A stretch of 64,000 nt of DNA, from positions 39,108,780 through 39,172,779 of the forward strand of contig JAAONU010000001.1 of the NCBI GenBank assembly GCA_012932295.1, read 5' to 3'. Origin of the DNA: Cyclina sinensis (Eukaryota > Mollusca > Bivalvia > Venerida > Veneridae). Position numbers and translations under genes: made by a program. This document shows, piece after piece, positions 12,930-26,900 of this stretch (position 1 is the stretch's first letter; every line of letters begins with the position of its first letter). The notes beneath the pieces were generated by a model, which was not told the DNA's origin, did no database searches, and saw only the letters and a list, made by a program, of their open reading frames with translations.

Positions 12930-15140
12930 AAATTCAGTATCAGTTTATTTCAGCACAAAACATAATACAATGTTTATAGTTAGAATACAATAAACAGAAA
13001 AGACATGAAAAAACCCACACACAAATATACACGCACATGTGGTTAACAGAAGAGTCAATTACAATCTTCAAAATATAACAATTTACTGGAATGTATTATT
13101 GTAACAATGATGAGGTATACCAAATATAAATCTTTATGCATTTCTTTTCTTAGTTGCAAAGTATATGAATTTTGCTACATTGATAACAGTTTTGTTAGAT
13201 TTCGACGACATAAGCGTTTCGAATTTATTTATATTCGGCCAATGACAAAAATATGGTTTAAAGTATTTTGTTCTAAGTTCGTTGTAATTAAGGCAAACAA
13301 GTAAGAATTGGTATTCATTTTCAATCTGTCGCATATTGCAAAACCCACATAATCTGTTTTCTCGGGGCGTATTTTCATATCTACCAGTTTCTATGCAAAG
13401 GTTGTGAGCAGATGTTCTAAATTTTGACAATGCAATTCTATATTTTTCTTCTAAATGAATAAGCAGGTATTTTTCTGGTTCAAAGTCGTGTTTAAATAAT
13501 GCATAAGATTCAAGTTTTCTAGAATTGTTTATTTCCGCGTACCAGTTTTGAAGATAAATGTCTCTTATTCACAATTTAATGACTTCTAAAGGGATTTCAA
13601 GATCTGACTGATTAAACCAGATATATGAAAATCCGAGATCGTCTAATATTTTCTTAATTTGAAAAGCCCATTTTTTTCCACTATAAGTTCTATTTCTATC
13701 AACGTCATCTTTTAACATAAAATATACGTTTTTTACTATAGAGGGTTGTTCAAGTTTTAATATTTTTATCCAATATTGTATCATTATCAATTTACGACCT
13801 ATGACAAGTGGCAGTCTTCCGGTTTCTCCATAAAATGCACTAAGGTTTGATGACTTTATAACACCTAAAATGCTACGTATGAATTTTATGTGCACCATTT
13901 CTATGTCAGTAGCTTCGTGGCTTCCCAAATTTCTGCTCCGAAATTCAAAATGGGTGCAACCAAAGTGTCAAAAAGTTTGAATTTCTGCTTTATAGGTAGT
14001 TCTACATCTTTGAATAAATTAAACAATTTGTGAAGGGAGAAACATGCATGTTGCGCTATAGTTTTTTGGCTTCGCAACCAACTTCCATTTTTGTACAACG
14101 TTATTCCAAGATATTTAAATTGGTAACTGTTTCAATTTTTGTGTTGTAAATGAAGAAATCGCAAGTTGTAAGCCTGCATCGTTCAAAGATCATTGCTTTT
14201 TTTTAGATGTGTTAATTTTCAATCCCCAAATATTACAAAAATTTTCTAGGTCTGTAATCATAGACTGAAGCGCTTGCGGTGATTTTGCAAATAAGGCTTG
14301 GTCATCTGCATATAGGATGAGAAACAGCTTTAATTCGTCTACTGTAAAAAAAGTCATTTAATTCAGATTTTATTTTTTCTATTTTATCATCCACGAAGAG
14401 CATACAAAGCAGAGGGGAACTGGGATCCCCCTGTTTTAAACCGATATCAGAGATGAAGAAGTCCGAACACACTGACTTGTATCGAACGCACGACCTAACC
14501 GCGTAATACATGGACTTAAGAGCTTTAACAAATTTACTACTTACATTTTTAGCTAACAATTTTTGCCATAAAAAGGATCTGTCAATTTTATCGAAGCATT
14601 GTTGGTAGTCTATAAAGATGCAATATAATTTCTGACCAGAATCAATGACTTTCGAAATTACTGAATGCAAAATAAAAATACAGTCAACGATTGACTTCAC
14701 TTTTTGAAATCCGAACTGATTATTATGAATTTTATCATATTTCTTTGACCAGGCTGTAAGTTTATCTAATAACAGTTGTGAGTATATTTTAGCTAGGATA
14801 TTTATTAACGTGATACCTCTATAGTTTGTTGGATCGTCTATATTACCCTTTTTAATGATAGGGGAGATAATTCCCTCACCCCACTTAAGTGGGTATTCTC
14901 CGGTAGATAACATTCTGTTATACAGATTTAATAGAAATGGTGAGATAATGTCAAAGCAGCTTTTGATTATTTCGCTGGTAATTTGGTCAGTACCCGGGGA
15001 CTTATTTTTATTTTTCTGAGCAAACACTGCTTTTCGCAATTCGGTAACTGAAAAAGGGATGTCTAATTCATTATATGTATCACCCGGTACATTGTCATCG
15101 TATGAATAGTCCTGGTTGTCACCACAGACACTTGGGGTAA
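12930..15140 (-). pseudogene. Dead non-LTR retrotransposon (LINE), RT domain to 3' end
   Basis: Minus-strand remnants of a LINE ORF2 read in order. The N-side RT motifs include KNKSPGTDQ and WGEGIISPIIKKG (about 15040-14850), then NYRGITLINILAKIY, IDYQQCFDKIDR and GLKQGDPSSPLL (near 14400). The YADD catalytic box is at 14301-14312. Downstream thumb and linker segments follow (14098-13569), then a C-terminal Cys-rich motif CGFCNMRQIENEYQFLLVC (about 13300-13370). After the last stop the 3' end runs to an AATAAA-like step near 12940. Frames change at a T7 run just before YADD and again later, and stops interrupt the rest, so it cannot encode an active enzyme. The 5' part (endonuclease) is missing. 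It belongs broadly to the CR1/Jockey/I-type LINEs; the exact clade is not assigned. Confidence 0.9.
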
Positions 15141-15640
15141 AGAAATAGTACTTGTTTCACAAATGCGAAGACATAAGGCACTCATATACCAAGTTTGGTG
15201 CCTGTCTGAGAATGTTTCAATAATTGCTAAAATTCACTAATATGCATTATAAATATAAAGATATAAATGTTTGTCACATGCAAACATTCAACATGCGTTG
15301 ATTTACATCGCGTATTTTTCTTGTTCAAAGTATATCACCTACAGTACAGTACAGTATTTCAGATTAAGGAGCAACACACTGCTAGATAATTGTAGTGAAT
15401 ACACAAGTACTTGCAGCGCTTTGATTTGTTTTGGGGAAAGTATTAAATCCGTAATTTTTGCATAAAAACTTTTAATTAAAAATACAAACTTAGCTGATTT
15501 GGATCAATTTATTTTTAAAATTAATAAATACGATTTATGAAGTGATATATTTTAGGTGATGTACAGATTATAGGATTTTTTTACATTGATAATGATCCAA
15601 GATTCTCCCAAATTGATTATGTCAGGGCATGGTACAAAAT
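15141..15640. other. Gene-free spacer between LINE remnants
   Basis: AT-rich sequence with no supported exon, inverted repeat or RNA gene. Confidence 0.4.
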
Positions 15641-16132
15641 TTCAACTTCAACTTCAACTTCAGTTTCAACTTGATACTGCCAAAAGTCAATACTGACTAT
15701 ACTAGGCAGGCGCGTGTCAGGAACATTTAAAATTATAAAAGTTAATAACAAAGAAAACAAGATTTAACTGAAGATCTTACTTAAACATTTATTTTAAGTA
15801 CTTTAAAATCTATAAAACTTGTTTAGTCCACTGATAAAAGCTGGCACAGTTGGGGTAGCCTTAATCTCGTTCGGTAATTCGTTCCAGAGTCGTATAGTCC
15901 TTGGGAAGAATGAGTTCATGTTGTGTTTTTGATTGTGGAACGAGGAATTTGCTGTTTCTTGTGTTTGTAAGGTGATTGTGATCAACATTGACCTGATTTT
16001 TTTTAATTTTGTGTAGCATGACCAGGCTGGCATGGTTTCGCCTTTGTTCTAAAGTTGACCATTTTAGTTCTTTGATCATGTTTGTTACACTGCTTGTATA
16101 GTGGTAATCATTACGAACGTTTCAACAAAATG
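15641..16132 (-). mobile_element. 5'-truncated LINE copy with TTGAAG-repeat tail
   Basis: The minus strand reads DYHYTSSVTNMIKELKW, then TLEQRRNHASL (with a frame change), then FFPRTIRLWNELPNEIK and a stop near 15803. This is the typical C-terminus of Jockey/CR1-type LINE ORF2. It is followed by a 3' UTR with a CCTAGTATAGTCAGTATTG block and ends in repeated TTGAAG/TTGAAA units (15641-15672), a simple-repeat tail usual for these elements. The copy is 5'-truncated near 16132 and frameshifted. Confidence 0.85.
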
Positions 16133-17269
16133 AAACAGTATCCAAATATAGGCGTTCTCGGCGCCGCCAATAACGTGACCAAACCTCGCCGTAAGTAAAC
16201 AGAAGAGATTACCACGCTCATGAATACGGAATACCGTTAGGGCCATCGTGGTCTCAAGACCAAGTTGAAACAACATGTAGTTACCAGGTTTATAAGCTTC
16301 CAAATAAAATGGCAAGGGTAAATCTGTTTGGATAATATAAAAAATCATAGCAGGAAATGATAACATTTCAGAAAACAGCAGCATGGCATATACTAAGGGA
16401 AGCAATTCTTGAACTTACCTCCATAGTTCAAGTTCTTTTTCCATGCAAATCCTGTTCTGTGTCTTTAAGTTAAAAATAGACAGCCAGTATACCTAACCAT
16501 AACATAAATAGGCAGATAGCACTTTTTTTCACTCAGATCCATTGTGTGTAGCAGGGGTGGAAGAGGGGGTTCCAGTTCAAACCAACATCCTCTGTGAGCA
16601 GTTGAAAATTAGAAACCATTACATCCCTGCTGTTGAGGCTTGCCAACATTTATCACATCGAGATAAATTACCACATTCATAAAACCCTTATGATGGAGAA
16701 AAAAAGATTAAGAAGTTGAAGAACTCATCAGGCTTCTGTAGAACAACCTTTTTGTTACCCCTTTTATATCAAACATGATCTCTACACCACAAAGAAAACG
16801 TTCTGCATTGAATCAAAACTTTCCTTTAAAGTCTGATAATTTTAAAAAGGGTTGATAAAAACTTTATTCTTTAAAATACTATGAAAATCAAGTCATTCAA
16901 ATCCATTGTCCATTGAAGCTGCAGAATTACACGTACACAAAGGGTCAATAATTTTTGACATATGAAGAGAAACTTAAAAAGAAAGTAACAAGGCAATAAT
17001 TTAAAGTGAAAGCAAAGAGAAAGTTTTTCCCAACAGTAAGTCCCATAGGACATGACATTCTCTGTCACTCTTTCACTAACAGAAAAAAGAAACACATACA
17101 TATCCAGTAGTGTATGCACAGTGAACTGCACCGAGAAATTTTTGAAAAAACAAAAAAACAAAAACAAGCCAGTTTTTTACAATTTAATCATATATGCAAT
17201 TCTTGCCACATATGTAGTCAAAGAAGTACTACATATGATTTGAAGCAAATTCCAATTTTCACCCTGCAG
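16133..17269. other. Gene-free stretch; hydrophobic open frame 16085-16405
   Basis: A minus-strand frame open for about 105 codons has three hydrophobic stretches and runs into the LINE truncation point. It lacks an ATG near its upstream stop and has no convincing splice partner. A minus-strand AATAAA at about 16862-16867 could be a distal poly(A) signal for FAM149B1. No other feature seen. Confidence 0.35.
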
Positions 17270-17610
17270 AAGAAATGTGGATGTAGTACGTGTCACAACT
17301 TGTTATTATGACTTGCTGTTAACCAGCACGAAAAACATGTCATGCACATCTACACATATAGGTGAACATACACACCAAATTGATAGTCCAGATGACATGG
17401 AAGTAGTTTGTGTCACAAAATTTCACTTTGATGGACCGTAAGACTGCAGAGCTGGCATTGCCAAGCATGAAAAATACGTCAAGCGAACCTACACTTATTG
17501 GTGAGCATGCATATCAAGTTTCAAGCTGATAGTCCTAAACATGTGGATGCAGTTTGCATCACAAGATTTCTGCAATGGACTGACCAAATGTCCAACCAAG
17601 GGGGGTATAA
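17270..17610. repeat. Worn tandem repeat, about 110-bp unit
   Basis: Three diverged units share AGAAATGTGGATGTAGTACGTGTCACAA-type, CAAGCATGAAAAA/CACGAAAAACATG and CATATAGGTGAACATAC-type segments. The repeat resembles internally repetitive dispersed elements elsewhere in the window. Confidence 0.6.
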
Positions 17611-17801
17611 AAGTCATACTCAGAAATGCTAGTTTAGGGCACATGTATTGCTAGAAAGTATGTCTGATATTGACTGAAAAATGAGACGTCGGGGAAAACA
17701 AACATCACGATGAACAAAAAATGGAGTGAAAAAAAAAACAAGAGAGTAAAGGTTTCTGTTTTACCCAGGTGAAAAAAAAGGAACAAAATCAGTGTTTGCA
17801 A

Positions 17802-20800
17802 TTTATTGAATATGTAAATAAATGTTAACTAGATGGATGATGACAGAAATAATTAGGAATGGTGATTAGTTTAAATATATGAGGTTGTAAATCTCTGTTT
17901 AAAAAGTGCTTTCATTTTAAAGCCATTCTTTCGTTTTACCATTTTCAGTAAAATACAAAATATTCTCAATTGTTACAAAATATCAACCAATTCAACCAAG
18001 GTCATTTCATTCTAACTTGTACATGAACTATCTAAACAAATTGTTTTTTAAATACTACATTAATGTACATGTAAATTAATCATATCGTTTCAAAGTGTGT
18101 TTAAAACTCTGTCTAAATTCCCTACTGCAAATTTCAAGGAAAGTGTCAACAAACAGACTCTGCAATACCCTTAAATCTTCCCTGAAATGTATAATGCCAA
18201 ACTTTATCTAAGAAAGTCATTGCAGAAAAATAGCCTGACTCATCAAATTCAAATTATAGCCTCTTTTTAATTAAAAAAAAATATTTTTTTAAAATAGTTT
18301 ATGATTGTGCTGCATATTTGCTTTTAAATCCTCACTGCAGACTGATTTTTATGTTTCAAGAAGATATTTAAAACTCAAGTTCCAATAATTTCTGAGATCA
18401 ATCCTAGGTTGTCACATGACCTTATCTGAATTATAGGCTTTGACATAAATAGAAAGTTTTGAAATTGTTCTATCTCCTTGTAAACATTATATTTACATCC
18501 ATATTTTGTAAAATATAGTAAAACTATATACAATTCCTATAAACAAATCAAAAACCTCAAGAACATTTCAAGATTAGAAATTACAGGTTTTTCTTATCTA
18601 GATATTCTGAAAATTGATAAGAATTTACTGTCATAAAAACAGAACTTTACTAATGATATATAAACATTTGGCATTTAGTTGTCACCACTGCTGTTTTAAG
18701 ACAATCATACATCTTGTGTAATAAAATTCAAAAACAAGAGCATCATGATGGCCCTTAATCCCTCACCTGTGTCCAAGTGCTAAGGGGCCATCACTCTGAA
18801 CCCATGATGGAATGAGGTTGGTTCAGGAAAAACAAGATGATCCAAGACAAAGATTCTGACAAATTTTCATCACATATGGAAAGAAAATATAGCCTCTAGA
18901 GTGTTACCAAATTGTTCATTGTTCTGACCATGTGGCCCAGCTTTTGACTCCAGATGACCCATATTCAAGTTCGACCTAGATATCATCTTAACAAACATTC
19001 TGACAAGTTTTCATGCCATTTGGACAAAAAATAGGCTCTAGAGTGTTAAAAAGGTAAATCTGTGTTTTGACCTGATGACCTAGTTTTGGACCCCAGATGA
19101 TCCATATTCAAATCTGACCTAGATATCATTAAGACAAACATTTTGACATATTTTCATGACATTTGGAAAGAAAATGAAGCCTCTGGAGTGTTAACAAAGT
19201 TTCTCTATGTTTTGACCCTGTGACCTAGTTTTGGGCCTAAGATGAACCATATTCAAACTCAACCTAGATATCATCAAGACAAACACTCTGCCAAGTTTTC
19301 ATGTCATTTAAACAAAAAATGAGACCTCTAGAGTGTTAACAAGGTTTCCCTATGATCTGGCCTTGTGACCTGTTTTCAGTCTGACATAACCCATATTCAA
19401 ATTTGTCCAAGATCTTATAGAGACACTCATTCTGATCAAGTTTTATGATAATTAGGTCAAAAATGTAACCTCTAGAGTGTTTACAACCATTTGTGGACGA
19501 CGGACACTAGACATTCACGGATCCTAAAAGCTCACACTCAGCTATGCTTAGCTGAGCTGAAAAGAACAAGAACAAGAAAACCTGAAAATGTGCAAACATT
19601 GCACCTATACTCTACAATGACAGTGTTAGTAAGTCATCAAACTAATGCATTAAGTCAGCAAGTCATAACGCTGTCAGGGTCTCCCCGACCCCTCCTTCCT
19701 GTCCCCTGCAACTATGTAAGAGAAATATGAAAACCTTACAGTCTGAGGCAACAGGATTGACATTTCAAACACAAAAATTCAAAAAGCAATTAACAGCTGT
19801 CATAAGTCACAGTCTATTACATAAAAGTTGTACAAGGTGTTATACAACATGGCAGTCAAGTTACTTCCCCTGTATGCACTAACACCATGTTAGACTATAT
19901 GGCAGTATTCATGTGGAGTTCATGTAACACTAGAAGTCATAAACAGATTTTAACATTAAAAGTCTGTAGAGTAAATAAATGGTTTGGTAAATAACATTGG
20001 TACATTTAGTACAATGGTACCGCTTTGCTAAATACTTAAGGAAAATTCAAAATCTGATTCCTAAATGGAAATAAGTCTTTAGGCTATGACAAAGTATAAT
20101 TCCATTCAACTGACTGAAAAATTTGAAACAATTCAAATCTGTCTATTTCCTTATACAGGCAGCAGAAACTGACTGTAATGAGCTAAGGTCTAGACTTGAG
20201 ACTTAACACACTAAGATGACAATGTATATACAATGAAGTAATCTGTACATAATTCTAACGAGGAATAATATACTATCACAGACAAAAAGAAAACAATCGC
20301 CATTTTTAGCACAACTATAATATCTAATGTATAAATTGAGGTCTCTTATCAGATCCATTTGTAATATTGGACAGTTGCTTCCAAATCTCAACATTCAGAA
20401 GAGAATGTATTTTTCAACCAGCCCACAATCTAAAACTCCACTGTCATTATAAGCAAACAAATATGCTTATGGACTCCAATGCTTTCCCTATAACTTCTAT
20501 TTTTCAGGTCACTCTTACTCTTCTCAATCCTCAAAAAGCTCAATAAAGTCAGCAGAATAAAGCACTTCCAATATCCCGAATATTGTCTGTATCACAAGAA
20601 GCTTTGAAATCTATGTCTGCTGCATCCACTTCCTGTCTGGAGAGCCACATCTGTCACATACCTTTCACATTCAAAGAATGACACTGTTTGGCAATTTGGC
20701 ACATACTGTCATGTCAGCAAAGAAATCAGAATAATATTTAAACATGGGTCAGAGAGCATTCACAGAATGTCTATTAAATTTAAAAAATGTACCGGTATAT

Positions 20801-20835
20801 GTAAAAAGAATATTTGCGGTCCAATGAAAAAGTTT
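17802..20835 (-). other. Presumed 3' UTR of FAM149B1-like gene
   Basis: Downstream of the stop at 20836 no minus-strand AATAAA is seen until about 17802-17807 (TTTATT on the plus strand), and another lies near 16862. The stretch contains the dispersed repeat at 18733-19562 and no other gene. The extent of the UTR is inference; a donor-like CTA|GTAAGA just before the stop leaves open an extra downstream exon. Confidence 0.3.
18733..19562. repeat. Dispersed element with about 125-bp internal units
   Basis: It starts ACAAGAGCATCATGATGGCC and CCTCACCTGTG. It then carries units of the form CTAGAGTGTTAACAAGGTTT ... TGACCTAGTTTT ... CCATATTCAAA ... GACAAACATTCTGACAAG, and ends after GTGGACGACGGAC at GCTTAGCTGAGCTGA. 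It is the same family as 44501-45940 and lies in the presumed 3' UTR or downstream region of FAM149B1. Confidence 0.8.
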
Positions 20836-20909
20836 TCATGATCTTACTAGAGAACTCATTTGGCGACCTCTGCGATAATATGGGTTGTTATGACTAGGTG
20901 TCGAAGGAG
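20836..20909 (-). CDS. FAM149B1: FAM149B1-like exon 15 (probable stop)
   Basis: 74 nt, phase 1 in; acceptor TTTATTTCAG. Encodes PSTPSHNNPYYRRGRQMSSL, then VRS and a TGA at 20836-20838. The sequence CTA|GTAAGA four codons before the stop is a credible donor in phase 0, so a further 3' exon cannot be excluded. Confidence 0.7.
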
Positions 20910-23900
20910 CTGAAATAAAAAAAAACAAATTTAAATTGAATGACTGTTGAACAGTCTCTGATATTAGAAGCCTAGCCTATGCCTTAATTTTAGTTTAGAT
21001 ATTTTTTTTTTATAAATGCTATGAAACTGGACAGAAATCATGGTCTTACCAATGCAAAGTAACAAAACAATAACCAAAAAGTACTTGTACATCCTAATTT
21101 ACAAGCATGTTTGAAGACCCTTTAAACTCAATGGACAGCTTTATTGTCCATTTTACAGCATTCATGTAGAGTATAAAATGAATGAGAATGAATATTGAAT
21201 AAAAAAGTATGGAGCTGAAATTCAATGAAATTCTAAGTAACCAGTTCCAGGAGCACAGGCAAAGCATATATAAGTATATACAGGCTGAGGGTGTATTATA
21301 TTTGGATCTAAACTGCAGTGAATGCACCCTGGGCTTATATCATTCATGCTAATATAACATAATCTTCCAGAAGTCTTGATCATGTGATCAGTAAGATCAT
21401 TTAACTAATCAATGCATAATGCAAAAGAACAAATACTAAAAGGAAGAAATTCAGAAAATCATATTCAAATCAAACTTAAATATCCTAATAAAACGTCACA
21501 GGGTCCTCTCGGTAGATATCAGGTGAAATCAAAATGTGAAAAAATAAACCACGTCATTGAAGTGCAAATTGAAGGAGTGTCATATAAATTGCAAGCAAGT
21601 GGACAAATTCTCAAATGTGGTGCTGGTAACAGGAACTCTTTGGGATGTTTAATATTGGATGAAAAAGCAGGAACATCTTTTTTTTTAAACCAAAGTGAAA
21701 AAATATTATGGAAATTATGATGGCTTTCATTTGGTACCAGTAATCCATAGCATACTGACACTGATTGCTGTATTAGTAACAGAAACTAAATCTGACAGTT
21801 AAATTTGACAAACAGGGCATAGAAGCACAGAAAATAAAAACAAACGAGGAAGAAAATATGTTAAAAATAAGCAGCACTTCCTGTTTCTAATCTAAAATCA
21901 TGATATCTGTACAATTCTGAATTCTATGCTTCTTTACCTTGAATGGCTGGGGGTACTTTTTAAGCTTGGTTTTCATTAATAAAAAAAACAACTGGGTGGG
22001 TCTGGGGATCACACATAAACCAATTACCGCTGTTTGTAATACAAAAATTGTGGAGCACTTGTATATCTTATCGGTGATACAGCAAAGTCTTTACCTAAAG
22101 ATAAATCTAAATGCTATAGATTGAACAATAATGGAAAACAGGTGACACATCAAAATAAAAGAGGTGTTATGGGTGATTTATCAATTTCTTAATTCTTTAC
22201 AGATTTATTCAGTTACCCAAAATATATACTATGTATATGATATTCAAATGATAAATTACATTAATTAGGCATTAAAGTATGCAAAATTGTCACAACTAAG
22301 TTCAAGAGTTAATGTCATTTAAACGAAGTCCAAAATTAGTCACAGGAACCTTCTGATGTTATTTCACACACACACACCCATAAGGTCACTTTAGTCAAAA
22401 TGTGCCACATATTTATGAAGATTCTACACTAAAAGTGTCTACAGCAAAGAAATAAAGTTATAATAAATAAATGCTTACAAATTCAAGTTGGTATATTCAT
22501 TCACCTATGCTTAAACACACAAGAAAGCTGAAACTTACTGCCACAGGTATTTCAAAACATAAATTCTGAACTTCAGAAAAAACTTCGAATGTTTTTCACA
22601 AACTATTTGGTTTTTGACACACTTTGCTTAAATTAATACTACTTCCCCAACTGCCAATAAAAAACAGCTGACATCTATCAGTAAACAGTGTAAATAAAAT
22701 TATTATAAAATCAAGCTAAAAAGAAACTTATGGCAATCTACTGAATATAACTAAAAATATTCTTGTGTTTAAACAAAAGGGGAATTGTGATAGTCACTGG
22801 AAAGAAAGATGACCAAGAAAGTCGAGAATACATGTGTATCCAACAAATGAGGGAAGTTTGAAAAGTAACACGCTGTGGACATGATTTCTTTTTATATTCG
22901 TATACATGTATATATCCAGATACATTAACAACTTTATATAGGTGTTAATTTATATTGCATTAGCTCCCAAGAAAAATTACAGAAGACAGAAGTTTTTATA
23001 CCAATGTTTAAATGTTACTTTACAAATATCCCTCATCTAGTGGACACTATCTGCCACATATCAGTAACTACTAGGTGTTAAAACAAAACTTGAAGAAACG
23101 AAGAAACTTTGCAGTTTGTGTTCAAACTAAGAAAGGTCGTAGAAACAAATGAATGAAAGAAAGCTTATCCTTGGTACATGCCCTAAGTTGATATTACTCT
23201 CCAAGTACCAAGGTAAGGGGAAAAAACCTATGAAGTCAGTTACAGCATGATGAAGAGTTCCTATTCAGAATTAAACATGGTTAAACTTTACTAAATTTCA
23301 ATTCTAGACAAAGATATGACTTTACAAAAGCTATTCCTTGAAGATACTTACTCCACTGATTTGCACGAACAGTTTCCTCCATACCCTCAGGATCTTCAAG
23401 TATTTCCTGTGGAATATTTCCAAGGTGACCTATTTCTTGTGCTGGTTGAAGACCGTTCCCACGAATATCAAGGTGCATTGGACCTAAACAAAGGTATTGG
23501 AAATTATACACTGAAGGTAATAACTGTTTGCAAACTGCATTGGTAGTATTTCTAATCTAGTAAGGTATCACATGGAACTGCATAGAAAATGAGGAAAACA
23601 CTTTTTTTTTCTTTCTTTTTATTTAAAGATTTATCACAAGCGAGAGATTTTCGTCAATAACATTAGCTATGAAATAAAAACTTACCAAAATTTGGGTTTC
23701 TTGATGAGGATGAGTTATTAAATGCAACAGAATTATTAAATGGAGTTGAAGCCCGACGACCCATTCCTTGAGGGGTCTCCGACTGAAAAAGAATGAATAA
23801 AATAAATTAACTGTGCATGAAAAATATGAAGTATGAAATAATTGTGCCTTCATTTTTCTTCTCCTAATTTCATGTTCTCTCAGCCAAAAAAATGTAAAAA

Positions 23901-26900
23901 GCAATAAAGCTATGAATACTGCTCAGTTAAAAGATAATCTCTTCATTTAAATTCCATCAAAATTTTTAAAATAATGCCTGATCATTGAAAGTTTGAATAA
24001 GAATTACTACAAGAACTTGCAAAGCTGACTGTATTGTTTACTTCTCATCTTTTGCATTAAAGCAATATAGCTCAGCGTAAAAAGCAACCTAACATTAAGA
24101 AAGCAACTTTTACTTTTCATGCAATGAACAAACTTGGAAGCTGAAGTAAAAAATAGTCAAGACCTTCACCCAAAAACTAAACCTAGGAGAAATGCAAAAC
24201 CCACTTTTGTAGTAATAAATACAACTGGAATTGAATATCAAGGGAGGTAATCCAAACAGAAAAGAAATTCTTATTTCTCTGTACCATGAGTCAGAGTAAA
24301 CTACTGTAACTACATACAAAATCAGAAGTAGGTAAAATAGTTTTTCACTGACCCCTTGAATTATTATAATAATTAAAATGATAGGTAAATGCCATCAAGG
24401 AAGGTAAGCATAAAAGATGACATTATGTTTGGGCACTGAAAGTAGAAATAATGTAAGCATCTTAGATATATACAGCCACTAGAATGAGGAAAGCCTTGGC
24501 ACAAAAGACACCATTACCAAAAGATATATGCCTTCACTTATACTGTATATATACAGAAGCGAGTCTGCCTAAAATATAAGCACACACATCTAATCTAGCA
24601 TACAAACAATATATAGAAACAATGTTTCTTGTAAAAAAAATAGCCAGGGACATCAGCACATATGTTATCATTGATTAATGATGAATTTTACACTTGTTCA
24701 ACCATTCTGAATTGTATAAACCAGATCTATTAGTTTCTTTGTCTGTGAAAGGTGAAAGTCCCCAAAAACAACTTGATATGGTGAAAACAATGTGAATTAA
24801 TTTCATTTTATACCAACTCAATAATACTGTTAAGTAAGTGTCAAAAATCTTTTAAACACTTGTGTTTCACTGAAATATCCTACTTTTTGTGTTAAGTCAG
24901 ACTTTCTGGACAACAAGTGCCATTAAACTCTCCACATTAAAAGTATGCCATATAAATTCAAAATTATGTCACTTTGATCATGAATTTATCTTAAGAATAG
25001 AACTAAGCCTACAAAAGCCTTATAACTTTTATCAAACTTATTTCTATGGTGTAGAAAAGATCACTTGGTAAGTTAAAACCAGACAACAATAATAAAACAT
25101 AATAATGTATAAAAGCTGTAAGGATTGAAAAAGTTGAAATCCCAAAACCACAAGAGGAGGAAATTCTTATGTCCAGCATGCAGTTTCATTTTTCTAATGG
25201 TCAAAAGCATGTGAACATGTTTATTATAGAATAAAACAAGAGGGCTATCATGGCACTAAATCGCTCACTGAGTACCATTGCTCCTAACAGTAAGGCCAGT
25301 GAAAGATATTCAACTACAGTTAAGCATACTCAGGCATCCAACATTATGTTCACTTATCAAAAGGTAGGTTCCTTACCTAGTCCCTGATCTCTGTCACCTG
25401 ACCAAGTTTTATACTATGTGAATATCATTTGGATTAGTAACTAGTGACTCTTGTGCTTGGACAATCTTGATAGAGGTCTACTTAACAATGCTACGCACAT
25501 AAAATATCTAGAATGTAGGCTCTGTAGTTTCAGAGAATATTAAATATTCATACTTTTATGCAAAACATGAACCCTCAGACAAAGCCAGGACTGTCCCCTG
25601 GAAAATAATAAGAATAAACTTGGTAGAGGTTCACTAGACAATACACTAAATTTTAGAGCTCTGAGGAGGTGATCGAAGACAAGAAATTTTTTAAGTTTTT
25701 CGTTTAAGTAGGCATAGCAGACTTCTTCAACAGTTCTGGTAGAGTTTCATGCAAGAAATATCCCTATCAAGTTCAATTAAACCCATGGTTTAATAGAAGA
25801 TGTTGTTTAAAGGAAGTGGTGGATGCCAAACAACAGACTAAATGTGATCATGATAGCTCACCCTGAGCCTCTAGCTAAGGTGCGCTAAAAAACATTATGT
25901 AAAACATGGACAATGTTTAAACACATATTGAAACTTTTTGTCTCTTCAAAACAAACATGTCTGATTTCTTAATTCCATTTTTGCAAAAAATTGAAAAAAC
26001 AGTATGTCTATTAATGCACTGATATAAACACATGCTTTTCATGCAAACTAATAACTGATGGTGTAACATTCTGTTCACATGCATCTGAATACACACAACA
26101 AGAATATTTGGTAACACAAAAGTGCCCAGTCAGGTGAAGAAAAAGAGCCATGTGACTTGAGCAAATCATGTGATCAAATCTGTGTAGGAAAAAAGCTTGA
26201 TATGACCACATCAAGATCACAGAGATGCTTATTGTTCTATATACCCTAAAAGCATGAGTGGTACTGGGCCTTGTGTCCTGAACACTGATAAAACGGTCCT
26301 TAAAGGCCACTCTTATATCCTTATCAACTGCACTGCTCGCTCGACTGGACACCAACTTTTTCTGGAAAATGCACAGTTTGGGAGAAATAGAATAGAATAT
26401 AACAGACACAGTCTAATGTCTACCTCAATTAACAGTACATCAAGCAGACTTTTAGAATCATAACATCTTGTAGCTTTGTGTTAAAATTTCTCACATTAGC
26501 AGATAGATTTGATCTAAAGTAGCATTTTTCTATGTTACAAGTACAAGCTTCTTGCATACATATAAAATAAAATACATTAACAGAAGTAATCTATAAAGAC
26601 AGAACAAACAGCAACTGATGCATAAATGATGTAAATAAAAACTACAATTTGACAGATTTTAATCAATTTTTTCTCCTGATGACTACTTTAAGATGTTAAC
26701 CCTTTCCCTGCTTTTTCTTTAAAAAAAAACAAACTTCCCCGCATGATTATGAACAAATTGAATAGCACAAAAAGTGTCTGCCATGTCATCATTATCACCT
26801 GCATTTGGTCTTCACAAGGTACAAGATCAATACAGGGAAACATAATTATGCTCATCTTGAACTGTTTAAAAGAACAAACAGATTTACGGCAGACAAGTGA

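Noticed and set aside
21412..21720. 102-codon plus-strand frame in intron 14
   Set aside because: No promoter, splice or domain evidence; overlaps an equally long minus-strand frame.
26011..26409. 132-codon minus-strand frame in FAM149B1 intron 12
   Set aside because: Longest non-exonic frame outside the LINE, but no recognisable motif, no splice sites keeping FAM149B1 phase, and composition like neighbouring noncoding sequence.
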